Counted from the stretch's first letter, positions 34,890 to 45,195 are shown. The stretch: 64,000 bases of DNA from Pollenia angustigena (GCA_930367215.1 OV884056.1:53320308-53384307), one strand, 5' to 3'. Numbers and translations: made by a program. Notes: generated by a model not told the origin, from the letters alone.

Positions 34890-35483
34890 GCTCTGATGAC
34901 AGGCCATTACTTTTTTCGTGAAATTTTCCTTGATTTTTTAATAGAGATTTGGTTTTAGCTCAACGATGACCCGTTGTAACTCGGATTTTGGCTTATTCGC
35001 ATAAACCCGAGATTTCACAAGCCCCAAAGAAAATCTTCGTGGCCAGTTGAGATAATTTGTTCTGGAAATCTTGCTGCAATAAACCGATTATGTATTATAT
35101 GGGCGAGGTGGTAGGTGGCGCAGTCTTGCTGAAATCACATATCGTCTAGATCCATGCCGTTCAGTTTAGGCCACAAAAACTTTGTTATCATGTTCCCGTA
35201 ACGAATGCCGTTCACAGAACCATGCCGAATTGATGTTTTCGCTTTTTCGGCGACACTATCGTTTACGGCAGACGGATGGTACGTTGTCGCCTAGGAGTCA
35301 ACTGTCCCTTACCGATCAAGTTTCTTCAAATATTTTGACCGCTCTTCGAATGGTTGACACATTAAATTCACTTTCTTGACTGAAAATTCTTCAAAGTTTG
35401 CGGTCAGTCGCAGCATAACTTTTAAAATTTTTGTAATAAGTTTTCACAATTAAAACGCGTAATTTTTTCGTAAGACCCTCCAT
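34890..35483 (-). pseudogene. Second mariner transposase, heavily deleted
   Basis: The minus strand starts at ATG 35483 (MEGLTKK), parallel to MNRLTKE of the 19.5-kb copy, with YYKN and DRKL words of the HTH region. After a deletion it reads SVNGIRYGNMITKFLWPKL, then GMDLDDM, a stop, FQQDCATYH (second-aspartate motif), and after another deletion FLWGLVKSRVYANKP and VIVELKP. Stops, frameshifts and at least two deletions are present. A terminal-repeat-like tagacaccctttaga lies at 35576-35590. The far end (34850-34890) shows no inverted partner. It is a related but older mariner, directly next to the piggyBac derivative. Confidence 0.8.
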
Positions 35484-35591
35484 TCCTATTAACCGGAATA
35501 AACATATACAGCGTGCAAGTTTCAGAGTTGCCTTTTCCACCAAAAAATTGCACTTATTTTAAAAAGTGCACTCTTAGACACCCTTTAGAAA

Positions 35592-36189
35592 AAGAAAATA
35601 TATGTTGCGCAAATAAAAAGGGTATTTCATAAAGCTGTTGCTATCTTTTAATTCAAATAAAACAAAGTATGTGTAAAATATCATCGAATTTCTTTCAATC
35701 GTTTGAAGGACCTATCGATGCTATTATGTATGAAATATTTGATCTTGGAAATAATTTTCCAATTACTTTTGAAAAAATAATCTTATCATTTGTGCAATTT
35801 TTTTAATGCTATATTTGTACAGAACCCGTGATGAAGAAAATTTTTGTCTGGCACTGGCAGGACATAAAATAAAGCATTAGGTTAAAATTTGATTAATTAT
35901 TGTTAGTTCATATTTAATATATGAAGATTCAATAAATAAATAATGAAAAAAAAAAAAAAAAAAAAAAATATTTGTACATGGTAATAACACAAGTTTCAGC
36001 AATATGGACGCTATGAGCTTTAAATGTTTGACAATCTCTTTAAGAATACCCTTTATTTTTTAGGTGTAACGAAATTCTGACGCCATCGGCTAACCGTTGC
36101 ATATTGTGTCCTTACACTTGTCCTCCAAAATATGATTTTTAAACAAGAAATCGCCAACTAAATCAGTTTTTAATTTATTCAACGAACTA
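35592..36189. other. Unassigned, with a poly(A) tail-like run
   Basis: A run of about 23 A (around 35947-35969) follows tcaataaataaataatg, an AATAAA-like signal. This looks like the 3' end of a plus-strand retroposed sequence, but the 300 bases upstream show no coding domain and no target duplication was found. Confidence 0.35.
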
Positions 36190-36386
36190 TTATTTCTCTT
36201 CTATTTTTTGTATTTTAGTTTTATAAGAGAAAACGAAAAAGAATTCTAAGCAAAAATATAAATAAAAAATTACGGAATAATCAACGGAGTGTTAATATCC
36301 TCTTGCCAAAAGTAAAAAAAAACTTTGAACTATCATGTTAACTTCATGTCATAAACCGTTTCGTTTTTGCGGTACTTCTTGTCTAG
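36190..36386 (+). repeat. Left half of a dispersed repeat split by a LINE
   Basis: Words ttttataagagaaaacga, aatcaacggagtgttaat, ctttgaactatcatgtt and cataaaccgtttcgtttttg occur here and in the same order at 39730-39896. The repeat ends at the LINE's left target duplication tcttgtctag (36377-36386) and resumes at 38144. Confidence 0.8.
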
Positions 36387-38143
36387 GTTAGGTTAGATTA
36401 GAGTGGCCGGTCACAAAGACCCCGCATAGACCAAATAGGTCCCTAGCGTTACCACAATTGTACGATAACCTACAGAAGAAAGTAAAAAGGTCAGTCAGAT
36501 GTGATGCTATCCAGAGTACCCCACACTCTCTTGACGAATGCCAGGAGTCTCATTAACCCAATTCCAGAGACTTCCCTGAGATCTTGGAGATAATGATCTC
36601 CCAGACAGTTCTCCCTGGAGCGCACGAGTGCCGGACAGTAGCATAGCAGGTGCTCTACCGTCTCCTTTTCCCCTGGTACCGCACAAAATCTACAATTGTC
36701 ACTATTCAACCGCCCCGCCCTATAGGCGTATACCGCAGTCCAACAATGACCCGTTATAAAACCTATCAGAAGTCTACAGTCCCTTCTCGATAGCGACAGA
36801 AGAATTCTCGACGACTCCGGATCGTAGGATCCCCACATTACCTTGGAAACCCTGCACGTTCTTGTGTTTTCCCAAAACGCCTCTGATCTCCTCCGTATAG
36901 CAGAGTCCGTATCTCTCCTTATATTCTGAATCGGAGCCGGGATGACCACCATCATATCGTGTGGTAAACGGGCCCCCCGTTTCGCCAATTCGTCCACCTC
37001 TTCGTTGCCCTCTATGCCCTGGTGACCGCGAACCCAGTAGAAATGCACTCTCCTATTGACACAGAGTCTATCTGTCGAGTCCCTACCCTCCTGGACGACA
37101 GAGGAGTATGAGTATTCCGCGGTTATAGCCTTGATCGCCGCCTGACTATCAATGAAAAAGTTTACCTGCGAGTTCTCGGTGCCGGGAACACGTGCCAAAT
37201 CGGCAGCCATTTTGGCTGCAAAAACCTCCGCCTGGAAAACGCTGCAGTAATCGGGAAGCTTATACGATTCCCGAATACCCAGTTCCTGGCAGTAGACTGC
37301 AGCTCCAGCTCCGTCCTCCATTTTGGAACCATCAGTGTAGAATCTGAAGGTCCCTTGGCCAGATCGGAGTCCTACCAACCAACCGTCCTCCTCTAGGGTA
37401 ACTCGCGGTTTCCTTCCAAGTGTCAGTCTCGGAATGGTGTAGTCACTGCTACAATATATTCCCCTTATAATACTACCGTGACCATAGAGTCCATATGCAA
37501 ATTGTCCCGTCGCCTTTAAGCGGATCGCAGACCTCCTTGCAGTTCCTTCTGCCACTAGATGAATCGGCTGCAAGTCCAGGATCACATCCATTGCCGCAGT
37601 CGGTGTACTGCGCAGAGCACCGGTGATACTAAGTTCGGCGAGTCTCTGTACGCCCGTAAGCATATTCCGGTACGATATCTTATCCAAGGCCGTCCACCAC
37701 ACAAGTATCCCGTAGAGTAGGATTGGTCTCAACACCGCTGTGTAGACCCAATGTGTAAGAGCAGGGGTTAGACCCCACATTTTGCCTAGCATTCTCTTAC
37801 ATGCGTAGAGCGCAATCGTTGCCTTTTTCACCCTCTCCTCCACATTCAGTCTCCACAACAGTTTGCTATCCAGTATTACTCCCAGATACTTAGTGTGGTG
37901 TTTAAGTTCCAGGTTAGTACCCCGTAGTTTAGGTCTCCTCCATGGACCAACTTTATACCTTTTCGTAAATAGTACTAGGTCCGTCTTCTCGGGATTTACT
38001 CCCAGTCCTACTCCGGCTGCCCACTGGCTGATTATCGCCAATGTAGCCTCCATTACAGAACTAATAGTATTCAGATCCTTGCCAGTAACTATCACCGCCA
38101 CATCATCCGCGTATGCGGTCATCTTTGCTGCCCCGTCCCGAAG
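36387..38143 (-). mobile_element. 5'-truncated LINE (I/LOA-like)
   Basis: The 1,757-bp insert is flanked by the direct repeat tcttgtctag (36377-36386 and 38144-38153), a 10-bp target duplication. The coding strand is minus. The 3' terminus (36387 side) reads taatctaacctaac on that strand, a short repeated tail rather than poly(A). The 5' end stops inside the reverse transcriptase, the usual product of incomplete reverse transcription. The paralogous repeat at 39730-40115 lacks the insert, confirming the boundaries. Confidence 0.85.
36491..38122 (-). CDS. LINE ORF2 C-terminal part: reverse transcriptase + RNase H
   Basis: An uninterrupted 543-codon frame. Residues 1-10 hold TAYADDVAV, the YADD catalytic core of the reverse transcriptase; the finger and palm upstream are lost by truncation. 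NPEKTDLVLFT, YLGVILD and LRPILLYG are the RT thumb-side motifs. RNase H follows: FYTDGSK (about 263), FQAEVFAAK (about 299), FIDSQAAIKAI (about 325) and WVRGHQGIEGNEEVDELAK (about 377), giving the four acidic residues. A CX2C-H-C motif (CRFCAVPGEKETVEHLLCYC) lies near 477-496, as in I/LOA/R1-group LINEs. The intact frame and much higher GC than the flanks suggest a young insertion. The first methionine is not a true start: the frame runs to the truncation point and meets a stop in the flank at 38150-38152. Clade assignment is from memory and uncertain between LOA and I. Confidence 0.88.
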   Translation of the reverse strand: MTAYADDVAVIVTGKDLNTISSVMEATLAIISQWAAGVGLGVNPEKTDLVLFTKRYKVGPWRRPKLRGTNLELKHHTKYLGVILDSKLLWRLNVEERVKKATIALYACKRMLGKMWGLTPALTHWVYTAVLRPILLYGILVWWTALDKISYRNMLTGVQRLAELSITGALRSTPTAAMDVILDLQPIHLVAEGTARRSAIRLKATGQFAYGLYGHGSIIRGIYCSSDYTIPRLTLGRKPRVTLEEDGWLVGLRSGQGTFRFYTDGSKMEDGAGAAVYCQELGIRESYKLPDYCSVFQAEVFAAKMAADLARVPGTENSQVNFFIDSQAAIKAITAEYSYSSVVQEGRDSTDRLCVNRRVHFYWVRGHQGIEGNEEVDELAKRGARLPHDMMVVIPAPIQNIRRDTDSAIRRRSEAFWENTRTCRVSKVMWGSYDPESSRILLSLSRRDCRLLIGFITGHCWTAVYAYRAGRLNSDNCRFCAVPGEKETVEHLLCYCPALVRSRENCLGDHYLQDLREVSGIGLMRLLAFVKRVWGTLDSITSD

Positions 38144-38153
38144 TCTTGTCTAG

Positions 38154-38338
38154 ATAACCATTAAAATGAATTTGTGTTAAGATTTTAACAAGTTTCTCTT
38201 CTTCCAAGTTTTTTGTTTTCGTTTCAAGGATCAAGAATAAACTATAACAAAAACAAAAAAATTGCCCTAGATAAGGAAAAAACACAGAGATGAAAAACAA
38301 AAAAACAAAAAAAAAACCGAATAAAATTAAACGAACTA
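38154..38338 (+). repeat. Right half of the dispersed repeat split by the LINE
   Basis: Begins after the right target duplication and carries agattttaacaagtttctct and tcttccaag, matching 39941-39968. Compared with that copy about 20 bases next to the LINE are missing or altered. The minus-strand frames here are chance. Confidence 0.7.
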
Positions 38339-38827
38339 CACGCAGAGAAAAAATATGTTTCAATATGGTCACCTCCAACAAAACTATTTTTAAAGAAAAT
38401 TTTAAACATATTATTGTTTAATTTGATCATATTATTGTCATCGACAACCATATTAGGGTTAAATTAATCCTCCATTAAGAAGCCACAATTATAGTGTTGT
38501 TGCCTCTAAACATGTTATGGTTTAATATGACAATAATTTGTTTTTAAATTAACATTAGTATTTTTCTCTTTTCCAAGAGCAACATGCTTTGGTTGAAAAC
38601 CAGCCATGATATTATAAATGCTAAGCATATTAATGTTATTGTAAACCTTAATATGTTCAGAGACAACCATAATATGGTTGTGGCTACCTTATGGAAGGCT
38701 AATTTAACCATAACATGGATGTCGGTGATAAACATATGATTTAATTAAACAATAATATGTTTAACATTTTCTTTAAAAATAGTTTTGTTGGAGGTTACCA
38801 TATTGAAACATGTTTTTTCTTTGGGTG
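38339..38827. mobile_element. Palindromic fold-back MITE (copy 2)
   Basis: Same family and length (489 bp) as 14296-14783: cgcagagaaaaaatatgttt at the left, aaacatgttttttctttggg at the right, cacctccaacaaaactattt mirrored inward. Interior words aaccataatatggttgtggc and tccaagagcaacatgct are shared with copy 1. Confidence 0.85.
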
Positions 38828-38859
38828 TTGAACGTTATATATTCAGTTCTGCTAAGCAA

Positions 38860-39312
38860 AAACAACAAAAAAGTTTTTTTAAGGAGCAAGTTCCATTTTT
38901 ATCCTTAATATTCATTATAATCTGAAACCGTCCAACCGATGTCCTTCAGATCGGTCCTTTTAGAAATGCAATTTTGTGAAGATGTTTGAAGGATATCTAT
39001 TTTTTCAAAACTCGGGCCACGAGGGAAGGTTTGGGGCAGTTTCTACCTCATTGAAACTATTTACCAGATTCTAATGAAATTCAAAATATGAATTGATCCC
39101 TTTTTATTTGGACACATAAGCTATGCATTATTAAAAAATAGGAACACGAGGTGTTGTAGGTGGCAATGACTGTCTCTCCGAAACAACTTACAGTTTCTTA
39201 TGAAACTTAAAACTTAAATGGATCCCTTTTTAGACAGACACCTAAACTATAGATTTTTAAAAACATACAAAAAAGGGGAGGGAGTGTCGTAGCATACAAC
39301 GGGTATCCGCTA
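38860..39312 (-). mobile_element. Helitron-like repeat, minus strand, two units
   Basis: In reverse complement, it opens with gatactagcggatacccgtt, and two units carry tgtccaaataaaaaggga, tttcattagaatc and gaaactgccccaaacctt, resembling the units at 11.9-12.4 kb. It is non-coding, and the family name is tentative. Confidence 0.5.
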
Positions 39313-39383
39313 GTATCATATACAACTCAACTTATCATTGGCTGTATGTGTGTGCAAGTACCTAAAATTATGCTGCCATAATA

Positions 39384-39686
39384 CAAGGTGGCGCAGAATT
39401 AGCTATATGGCTTTAATTGTTTATAATTTTTTTATTTATGCTACTACTAGTACTTTTTTTAAATACAGTAAATTATTTGGGGAATTTTGTTCAATTAGCT
39501 CTGCAATATTATATTCTGTAAGTTAAGTCCATTTTCTGCTTTTGTCAGGTGTTAATATTTATTTTTTTTGTATAGATTATTCGCAATTAATTTCCCATGC
39601 CTTCTTCACAAAATGCAAAAAAAATAAAATAGTAATTAAATAAGTTACAAGAATTCAAACCATATAGCTAATTCTGCAGCACCCTG
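39384..39686. mobile_element. Tc1/mariner-type MITE with TA flanks
   Basis: The ends caaggtggcgcagaattagc and gctaattctgcagcaccctg are inverted with three mismatches, continuing as tatatgg / ccatata. TA borders both ends (39382-39383, 39687-39688). It is 303 bp and non-coding. It sits just before a Helentron 3' end (gagagccgaatatagcactc). Confidence 0.8.
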
Positions 39687-39716
39687 TACGAGAGCCGAAT
39701 ATAGCACTCTTACTTG
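39687..39716 (+). mobile_element. Helentron 3' terminus scrap
   Basis: Reads gagagccgaatatagcactc-ttacttg, the plus-strand Helentron end. The hairpin's left arm has been lost next to the MITE. Confidence 0.6.
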
Positions 39717-39729
39717 TTTTTTTTTTTTT

Positions 39730-40115
39730 TTGGATTTTTATTTTATAAGAGAAAACGACAAGGAATTAAAAAAAAAATTATGAGATAATCAACGGAGTGT
39801 TAATAACATCTTTCTAAAAGTAAAATGAACTTTGAACTATCATGTTTACTTCATGTCATAAACCGTTTCGTTTTTGCGGTACTTCTTGTCTTTTATTAAG
39901 GCTCATCACACATTAACATAACAAATGAGTTTGGGAAGAGATTTTAACAAGTTTCTCTTGTTCCAACTTATTTTCATTTAAAGAATAAATTGTATCCATG
40001 AACTTTTTTTGTAGCTTAGAAAAAAAAACTAACAGATGAAAAAAAAGAATCAAAATAAAATATGACAAACTAAATGATAATATTCGGCACCGCAAAAACT
40101 TAAATAGCTTCCAGT
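39730..40115 (+). repeat. LINE-free copy of the 36.2/38.2-kb repeat
   Basis: Carries the left and right halves of the repeat uninterrupted: cataaaccgtttcgtttttg, ggtacttcttgtctt, then agattttaacaagtttctct. It serves as the empty-site paralogue for the LINE insertion. Confidence 0.75.
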
Positions 40116-40175
40116 TAAAATAAAAACATATCAAAAATTACTTTTTAGGAAAACAATATTTTAATTTAAAAGATT

Positions 40176-40420
40176 CTGTTATTCGTGCTCAATTCCCAAT
40201 TTTTATTCTTGATAAAAACACTGAAATTTATTGTTGATGGGATAAGCTATGTCAGGAAACTTCATCCAAAAAGATTTTAGAAAAACTAACGATATTAGAC
40301 CAAATAAATCTGTTCAGCGTGTAAGAATTATAAGCAACAGTTCTACTTGTAACAATATCAAAGTTTAAACAAAAACATCAACAATAAACAGGGAGTTTAT
40401 CTCCTCTTACATTCCCCACT
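40176..40420 (+). repeat. Partial copy of the 334-bp TIR element family
   Basis: Matches 33074 onward: tattcgtgctcaattccca, aacactgaaatttattgttg, agattttagaaaaactaacg, caacagttctacttgtaac, acatcaacaataaacaggg. The right terminal repeat is lost. Confidence 0.75.
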
Positions 40421-41049
40421 ACAATTGATTGGAATTCTTCTAACATTAATTGTAGTTGTAAAAAAAAAAACACTTTCCATTTGTATCATCTTAATATTTC
40501 TAGCAATATCATATAAAATTTAACTTTTTATTGGCTTGTTAAATTATGGAAATATGTGTGCAAGTTACTAAAATTATGCTGTCATAATATGTAATAATTA
40601 GTCCTCTAAAATTTTATTAAAATACCAAAATCCTATGCGATACGGAAAGCAGTCACGTATGGGGCTTATGTTCAATTCCACATACACCCTCAAAACAATA
40701 ACAATAACGCTAAATCAGGTTTGAAATAGGGCTAAAAAGAGCAATAGAAGCAAAGTAAAGGCCAGAAAATAAAGCAACATTTTTTTGTATATATATGTAG
40801 CTATACCTTTCTAAAAGTAACTTTTGATTATTTCGTTATTTTTCATAGATTAACGGTCAATTTCACCAAGTTCAGTTAAAACTTTTAGTTAAAATTTCAG
40901 TAAGCTATATGTTTTTGACAACTATAACTGATTGTTATTTTTAACTGAACTTGACGAAATTGGGCGGTGAAAGTGTTTATGTAGGTTTGAATAAATAAAA
41001 TTGTTACGACTGACTGACTAACTTATTCAAAATCTCAATGCCTAAATGC
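40421..41049. other. Unassigned AT-rich DNA
   Basis: A word string shared with 39330-39383 (tgtgtgcaagt-actaaaattatgctg) lies at 40550-40585, hinting at a larger duplicated block. A weak B-box-like gttcaattcc at 40671 does not fold as a tRNA. No gene. Confidence 0.4.
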
Positions 41050-41215
41050 TTAAAAGTTGAAAATTAGAACGAAGGTTGGTCTCTCGCAAAATCGATCCAC
41101 TGAAGCTGAATTCCTTAAAATTCGAAAGTTAGGGGGATATCGAAGGTTAAAAACTGTATAATAACCGGTCCATAATTTACGAAAAGCTCCTATAAAAAGC
41201 CCGCTCTTGTAATGC
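41050..41215 (+). mobile_element. Helentron central-repeat fragment
   Basis: Contains accggtccataatttacga and aagcccgctcttgtaatgca, one degraded repeat unit without ends. Confidence 0.5.
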
Positions 41216-41564
41216 ACCTTTATTGATATAAATATAAAAATAAAAATTTTTAAATTGTTATTTCTTTTTTTTCCACGGAAATAAATTTTTACATGATTGT
41301 CTAGGTGGCATGTCATAACGTCCAGTGTCATAGTGTCCATGGACTTTATGACACTTTTAAAAGTGTCATAATGTCCATCGGAGAAGTGTCATAATGTCCA
41401 GAACTTAACTTATAAACAAAAATGTGTACAATTTTTTTTAAAATACCGTTAAAATGTTAAGTGATTTTTTTAAAGAAACTAATTTAACCATAATATGGTT
41501 GTCGGTGACAATGATTTGGTTAAATTAAACATAATATGGGTAAAAATTTTATAGCCGGCCGACT

Positions 41565-41707
41565 ACGCAGAGAAGCTTTAGTTAGCGAAGCCGGTATTTG
41601 TTATACCATAGAGGAGAAAATCCTTGCGCCCGCCCAAAGGCCTGCTATACAGAGAAACTTTAGTTAGCGAAGCTAGTATTTGTTATACCATAGAAGAGAA
41701 AATCCTT
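41565..41707. repeat. 82-bp-period tandem duplication
   Basis: The string gttagcgaagc-ggtatttgtt-ataccatagagga occurs twice with an 82-base offset (cagagaagctttag at 41568, cagagaaactttag at 41650), about 90% identical. It is more GC-rich than the surroundings and lies inside the fold-back element. Origin unknown. Confidence 0.75.
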
Positions 41708-41733
41708 ATTTTCGATATATATATTCAATATAT

Positions 41734-41868
41734 ACACCCAGAAAAAAAGCTACAAAACCATTTTGAAAAAAATTTTTACCCAACAACCATTTTATGGTTA
41801 AATTAGTTTCTTTAAAAATAGTTTTGTTGTTTGCGACCATAATAAAACATGGATTTCTCTGCGCGAAT
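41734..41868. mobile_element. Short relative of the palindromic MITE family
   Basis: Begins acacccagaaaaaaagc and ends acatggatttctctgcgcg, with aaaaatagttttgttg near the right end as in the 14296/38339 family. Together with gttgtcggtgacaatg at 41487-41502 it shows pieces of that family nested in the fold-back element. Confidence 0.55.
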
Positions 41869-42021
41869 GTAGATCTTTTTTTGTATATAACTTCTTTAGT
41901 AATTATGTCACTTTTAAAAGTGACATAATGTCCATTTCCAAAGTGTCTGACACTTTGAAAAGTGTCACAGTGTCCATGGACACTATGACACTGGACGTTA
42001 TGACATGCCACCGATTGTCTA

Positions 42022-42659
42022 TAATGCAAAATATCAGGAAAACGTAGAAGAAACCAACTTAAACTAACAACTCAACGATATCTTTACAACCTAATATATT
42101 TTCAATGAAAAAAACGCAACTTGATTTTGTTTTTTAATTTTTCTATTCATAATTCTTTATTTTTAGTTGTTTTTCCATCGTAATTTATTAAAATGAGAAC
42201 AAACAAAAAAACTTTAGAACAATTTTTCAAAACTAAAAAACCCTTTAAAACAAATTTGGCCTTGTTAGCTGTATTATAATGTATTTATTTAAAAATAATT
42301 TACTTGATTAAATTTTTTTTAAATTCCTATATTTTTCTTGTTATTCATTTTAAAGCCAACAAAGTAGCAAAACTTAATTTCAGCAGACTTACAGACGTCG
42401 ACTAATTTGTTCCTAAAATTTTGTTTAGTTGTTCTTCGAATAATTATCCAACAATTTGTGCTTTATCATAAATTAAACCTAATTTGACAGCTCTAAGAAC
42501 AACAAAAAGAATGTTAGATTTGCTTGAAAAGTATTATTTTTTGCAAAAATCATCCTTGTAATTTTCATTACAAAGAATTAAGCTTTAAAAGTAATTATTT
42601 GAAGAATTTAAAGGAAATGCGCAATTATGATCCAAGGCAAATTTAAATGTTTTTAAATA
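42022..42659. other. Unassigned AT-rich DNA
   Basis: No gene or element end recognised. Confidence 0.5.
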
Positions 42660-43275
42660 TTTCATTTAAAAACTGGGAATTATTTCTTTTCATAAGTTAC
42701 TTTATTATATTCAACATCTTTTATTTTTTCGAATTTATTCTATGAGCTAAATACAGTTATGTATTTTGTAATAGTCCTATTCATTAAATTTTAAGGAATG
42801 ACTTTATACACTACCAGACTATTATTAACTGAAATTAAGCTCATAGAATAAATTTGAAAAAACAAAAAATGTTGAATATAATAAATTATCTTAAGAAAAG
42901 AAAAAATTCCCAGTTTCTATTCGTGTAAAGTGTTGAGTTAAATACCTTAAATTTATAAAGTATCACTATCCAGTGTGACACACAGAATGCTGACGAAGGC
43001 CGTAGCGGGCCAGGAAATGCATAACATTCTGCTGGTGTCTTATAATTGTAAATTTTTCTGTACATAGAATCTTCATTGCTGTCCAAAGGAAAGCTTAGGT
43101 TAAATGTAACAAAAAAATACAAGATAATAGTCTGGTAGTGTATAAAGTCATTCCTAAAAATTTAAGGAATAGGACTATTACAAAAAAGGCTTTAAAAAAT
43201 ACATAACTGATATTTAGCTCATAGAATAAATTCAAATAAATAAAAAATTTTGAATATTTCATTTAAATTAAGCAG
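42660..43275. mobile_element. Compound fold-back element
   Basis: The block 42770-42828 (taatagtcctattcattaaa through actaccagactatta) is inverted at 43126-43183 over about 57 bp. Outside it, gaatttattctatgagcta (42738) is inverted both at 42838 and at 43217, so one arm is present once on the left and twice on the right. The middle (42960-43100) is GC-richer (gacgaaggccgtagcgggcc) and reads 78 codons on the minus strand with no domain I know. The end word tagtctggtagtgtataaag recurs at 54267. Confidence 0.7.
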
Positions 43276-43339
43276 AATTCCATTTCGTTTCAATTCTTTA
43301 ATTCTTAATCCTACATATCATGTAAATTGTAATCACAAC

Positions 43340-44475
43340 AATTTGAATATTAACATATAGAAAAGCTTAGTCTATCAAGCTCTACCATATGATGCCCCAA
43401 ATTATTGTATTTATAGGCAAATATTTGGGACCCCTTAGCAAAATCCAGAACAATAGGGTCAGGAGGAAAATAGTTGTAAATAAAAAGTGGAACAATAGCC
43501 CAAAATGTGATTGTTGTCGAATTGTACCGATTCTCACTTAATATTACACAAATTTATTTTATATGACTAGAAATTATATGAATATCGGTCTATAATTTGC
43601 CATAGTACCCAAATAAAGCCCACCTTAGTAAAACACTTTCTTATGTTTAAAACCGTAACGAATAAAGCGATTGTAATACAATTTGGTCTGTCACAAATAA
43701 GACTAAAGGCCCAAGTTTGCTTAAGCTACTCTTTAAAATTCACAAAAAACTTATCAAATTTATTTTAAAACACAAAAACAAAATCAAAAAATATTTGGGA
43801 TACAACACCAAGTTTTAAAAAGATCGGTCCAAATTTACCACAAGCCCCATAAATGACCACTTTAAAAAGACATTTAAGTCAGCCGAAAAACGAAAAATTG
43901 AAGTAAAATTTGTTTCATAAGACTAGAAATAGCATTGCAACATCTTCTGAAAATTGGTCCTTTATTTGCCACAGGCCTCATATAAAGCCAATTTTCGAAA
44001 ATGTTTGTATTGATATAAAATTTGTCGGCGCTAACTTTTAAAATTGCTTCTACAGATATCGAAAAGGCGACAAAACTTTGTATTGGCCGTTCATATGTCC
44101 AATATAAGATCCTCGAAAATCGCTATAAGACGAAAAAAAATCCTATGATGTTGATATTCGGCACAAAGAAATCTTAAATAAATCTTAAGACAAATACAGG
44201 TTATGTAAGGTCTGGTTATGTGTTGACAATATACTGCCAAAGAAATATTTTGCTGTTATAATGGACTATCAACGCTTTGTTGTTAAACAACAATTGCCCT
44301 TCAGACGGTTGTTAATAATTTTTAACAAATTTTACTGACATTATTGTTAGATCTGAGCACCGTCTGTATGATGCTTTAGCCTCAGAACATATTTTTTTGT
44401 TTTATCGGGTTAATGATTTACCATGGGGGTCAATAAGCATACACTCTCGAAAATTTGCCTTTTACACAGCAAAAT
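43340..44475 (+). mobile_element. Decayed Helentron with several central repeat units
   Basis: At least four degraded units of the ataatttgccatag / aagcccacct / ttatgtttaaaaccgt type lie at about 43560, 43820, 43950 and 44410, in plus orientation. A tagtctatcaagctctacca block at 43370 recalls the 11.87-kb repeat. The 3' hairpin is not seen. No coding. Confidence 0.55.
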
Positions 44476-44742
44476 TAACTGACAGTAAGTGTTTAATAAA
44501 CTACCCTAATGTTTCTACTTCTTTAAAAATAACTCATATTCATTCTAGTATGTAGTAGGGTATTCATTCCGATTCAACGATTCACTGATCGGTTAATTTC
44601 AAATTGGCTTTTTTTCGATTAACGATTAAACCGGTTAATTTCAGTCGATTAACCGATTAACCGAAGTAACAAAATTTTCAATATTTTGTAGTATTATAAC
44701 ATATTTTTTTTCATATACAAAATGTATTTGTTTAGAAAATAT

Positions 44743-45147
44743 TGTTACGTTTTTCCTTTAATAAACGCGTTTGAGTTCTTTTAATTGCAAATCCGAATAA
44801 AAAACACACACTTATTCAACTTAACAAACTTTATTATTTTGTTCACAATTGTTAGTTACGAACAGAACCGTTTCACAAAACAAACTAAACTAATTTTACA
44901 TGAGTCACCCCTTTTTATATTTCATAATTATTTCTAGATTTTTCCTGAACCTTCCCGTAAAAACTATTTATTATGTTCTATAACCATTTCTAGAAATTAC
45001 TGGGAAATTTATATAGGAATTATTTTTAAAATAACAGTTGTGTTGAAAATTATACATGACAATTTTAAGTAACATAAAACTATAACTTACAAGATAACTT
45101 ATAACTATAACTATAAATAATTCTTAGATAATTTAACTTTCGTAACA
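44743..45147 (-). mobile_element. Solo LTR (Ty3/gypsy-like)
   Basis: The 405-bp unit has TGTTACG and CGTAACA ends (TG...CA) and the 4-bp direct repeat ATAT on both sides (44739-44742, 45148-45151). On the minus strand it has a promoter-like atataaaaaggggtgactca, a later aataaagtttgttaag poly(A)-type signal and ends in aaaacgtaaca, so transcription ran on the minus strand. No second LTR or internal domain is present; it is the product of LTR-LTR recombination. Confidence 0.85.
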
Positions 45148-45195
45148 ATATTTTTTCATACAACCAAAGAAGGTATTCAGTTATCTTCATTTTAA

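Larger units (their letters stand above)
41304..42012. mobile_element. Fold-back element with 41-bp perfect ends and 9-bp duplication
   Basis: The left end ggtggcatgtcataacgtcc is matched in inverse at the right for 41 bp without error, then imperfectly for about 20 more. Inside each arm the word gtgtcataatgtccat recurs in tandem. The flanking nonamer gattgtcta is present on both sides (41295-41303, 42013-42021). Long repetitive arms and a 9-bp duplication are traits of Foldback- and Mutator-like elements. The 709-bp interior holds other repeat pieces (see next two entries) and no gene. Confidence 0.85.

Noticed and set aside
35940..35969. A LINE poly(A) tail proving a retroposition
   Set aside because: No coding domain upstream and no flanking duplication; could be a simple A-run.
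37863..38153. Plus-strand ORF over the LINE reverse transcriptase
   Set aside because: Antisense shadow of the intact LINE frame.
40625..40690. Possible tRNA gene (B-box-like gttcaattcc)
   Set aside because: No A box at the right distance and no cloverleaf pairing.
41565..41707. Possible CRISPR-like repeat
   Set aside because: Only two diverged units, in eukaryotic TE DNA; a tandem duplication.
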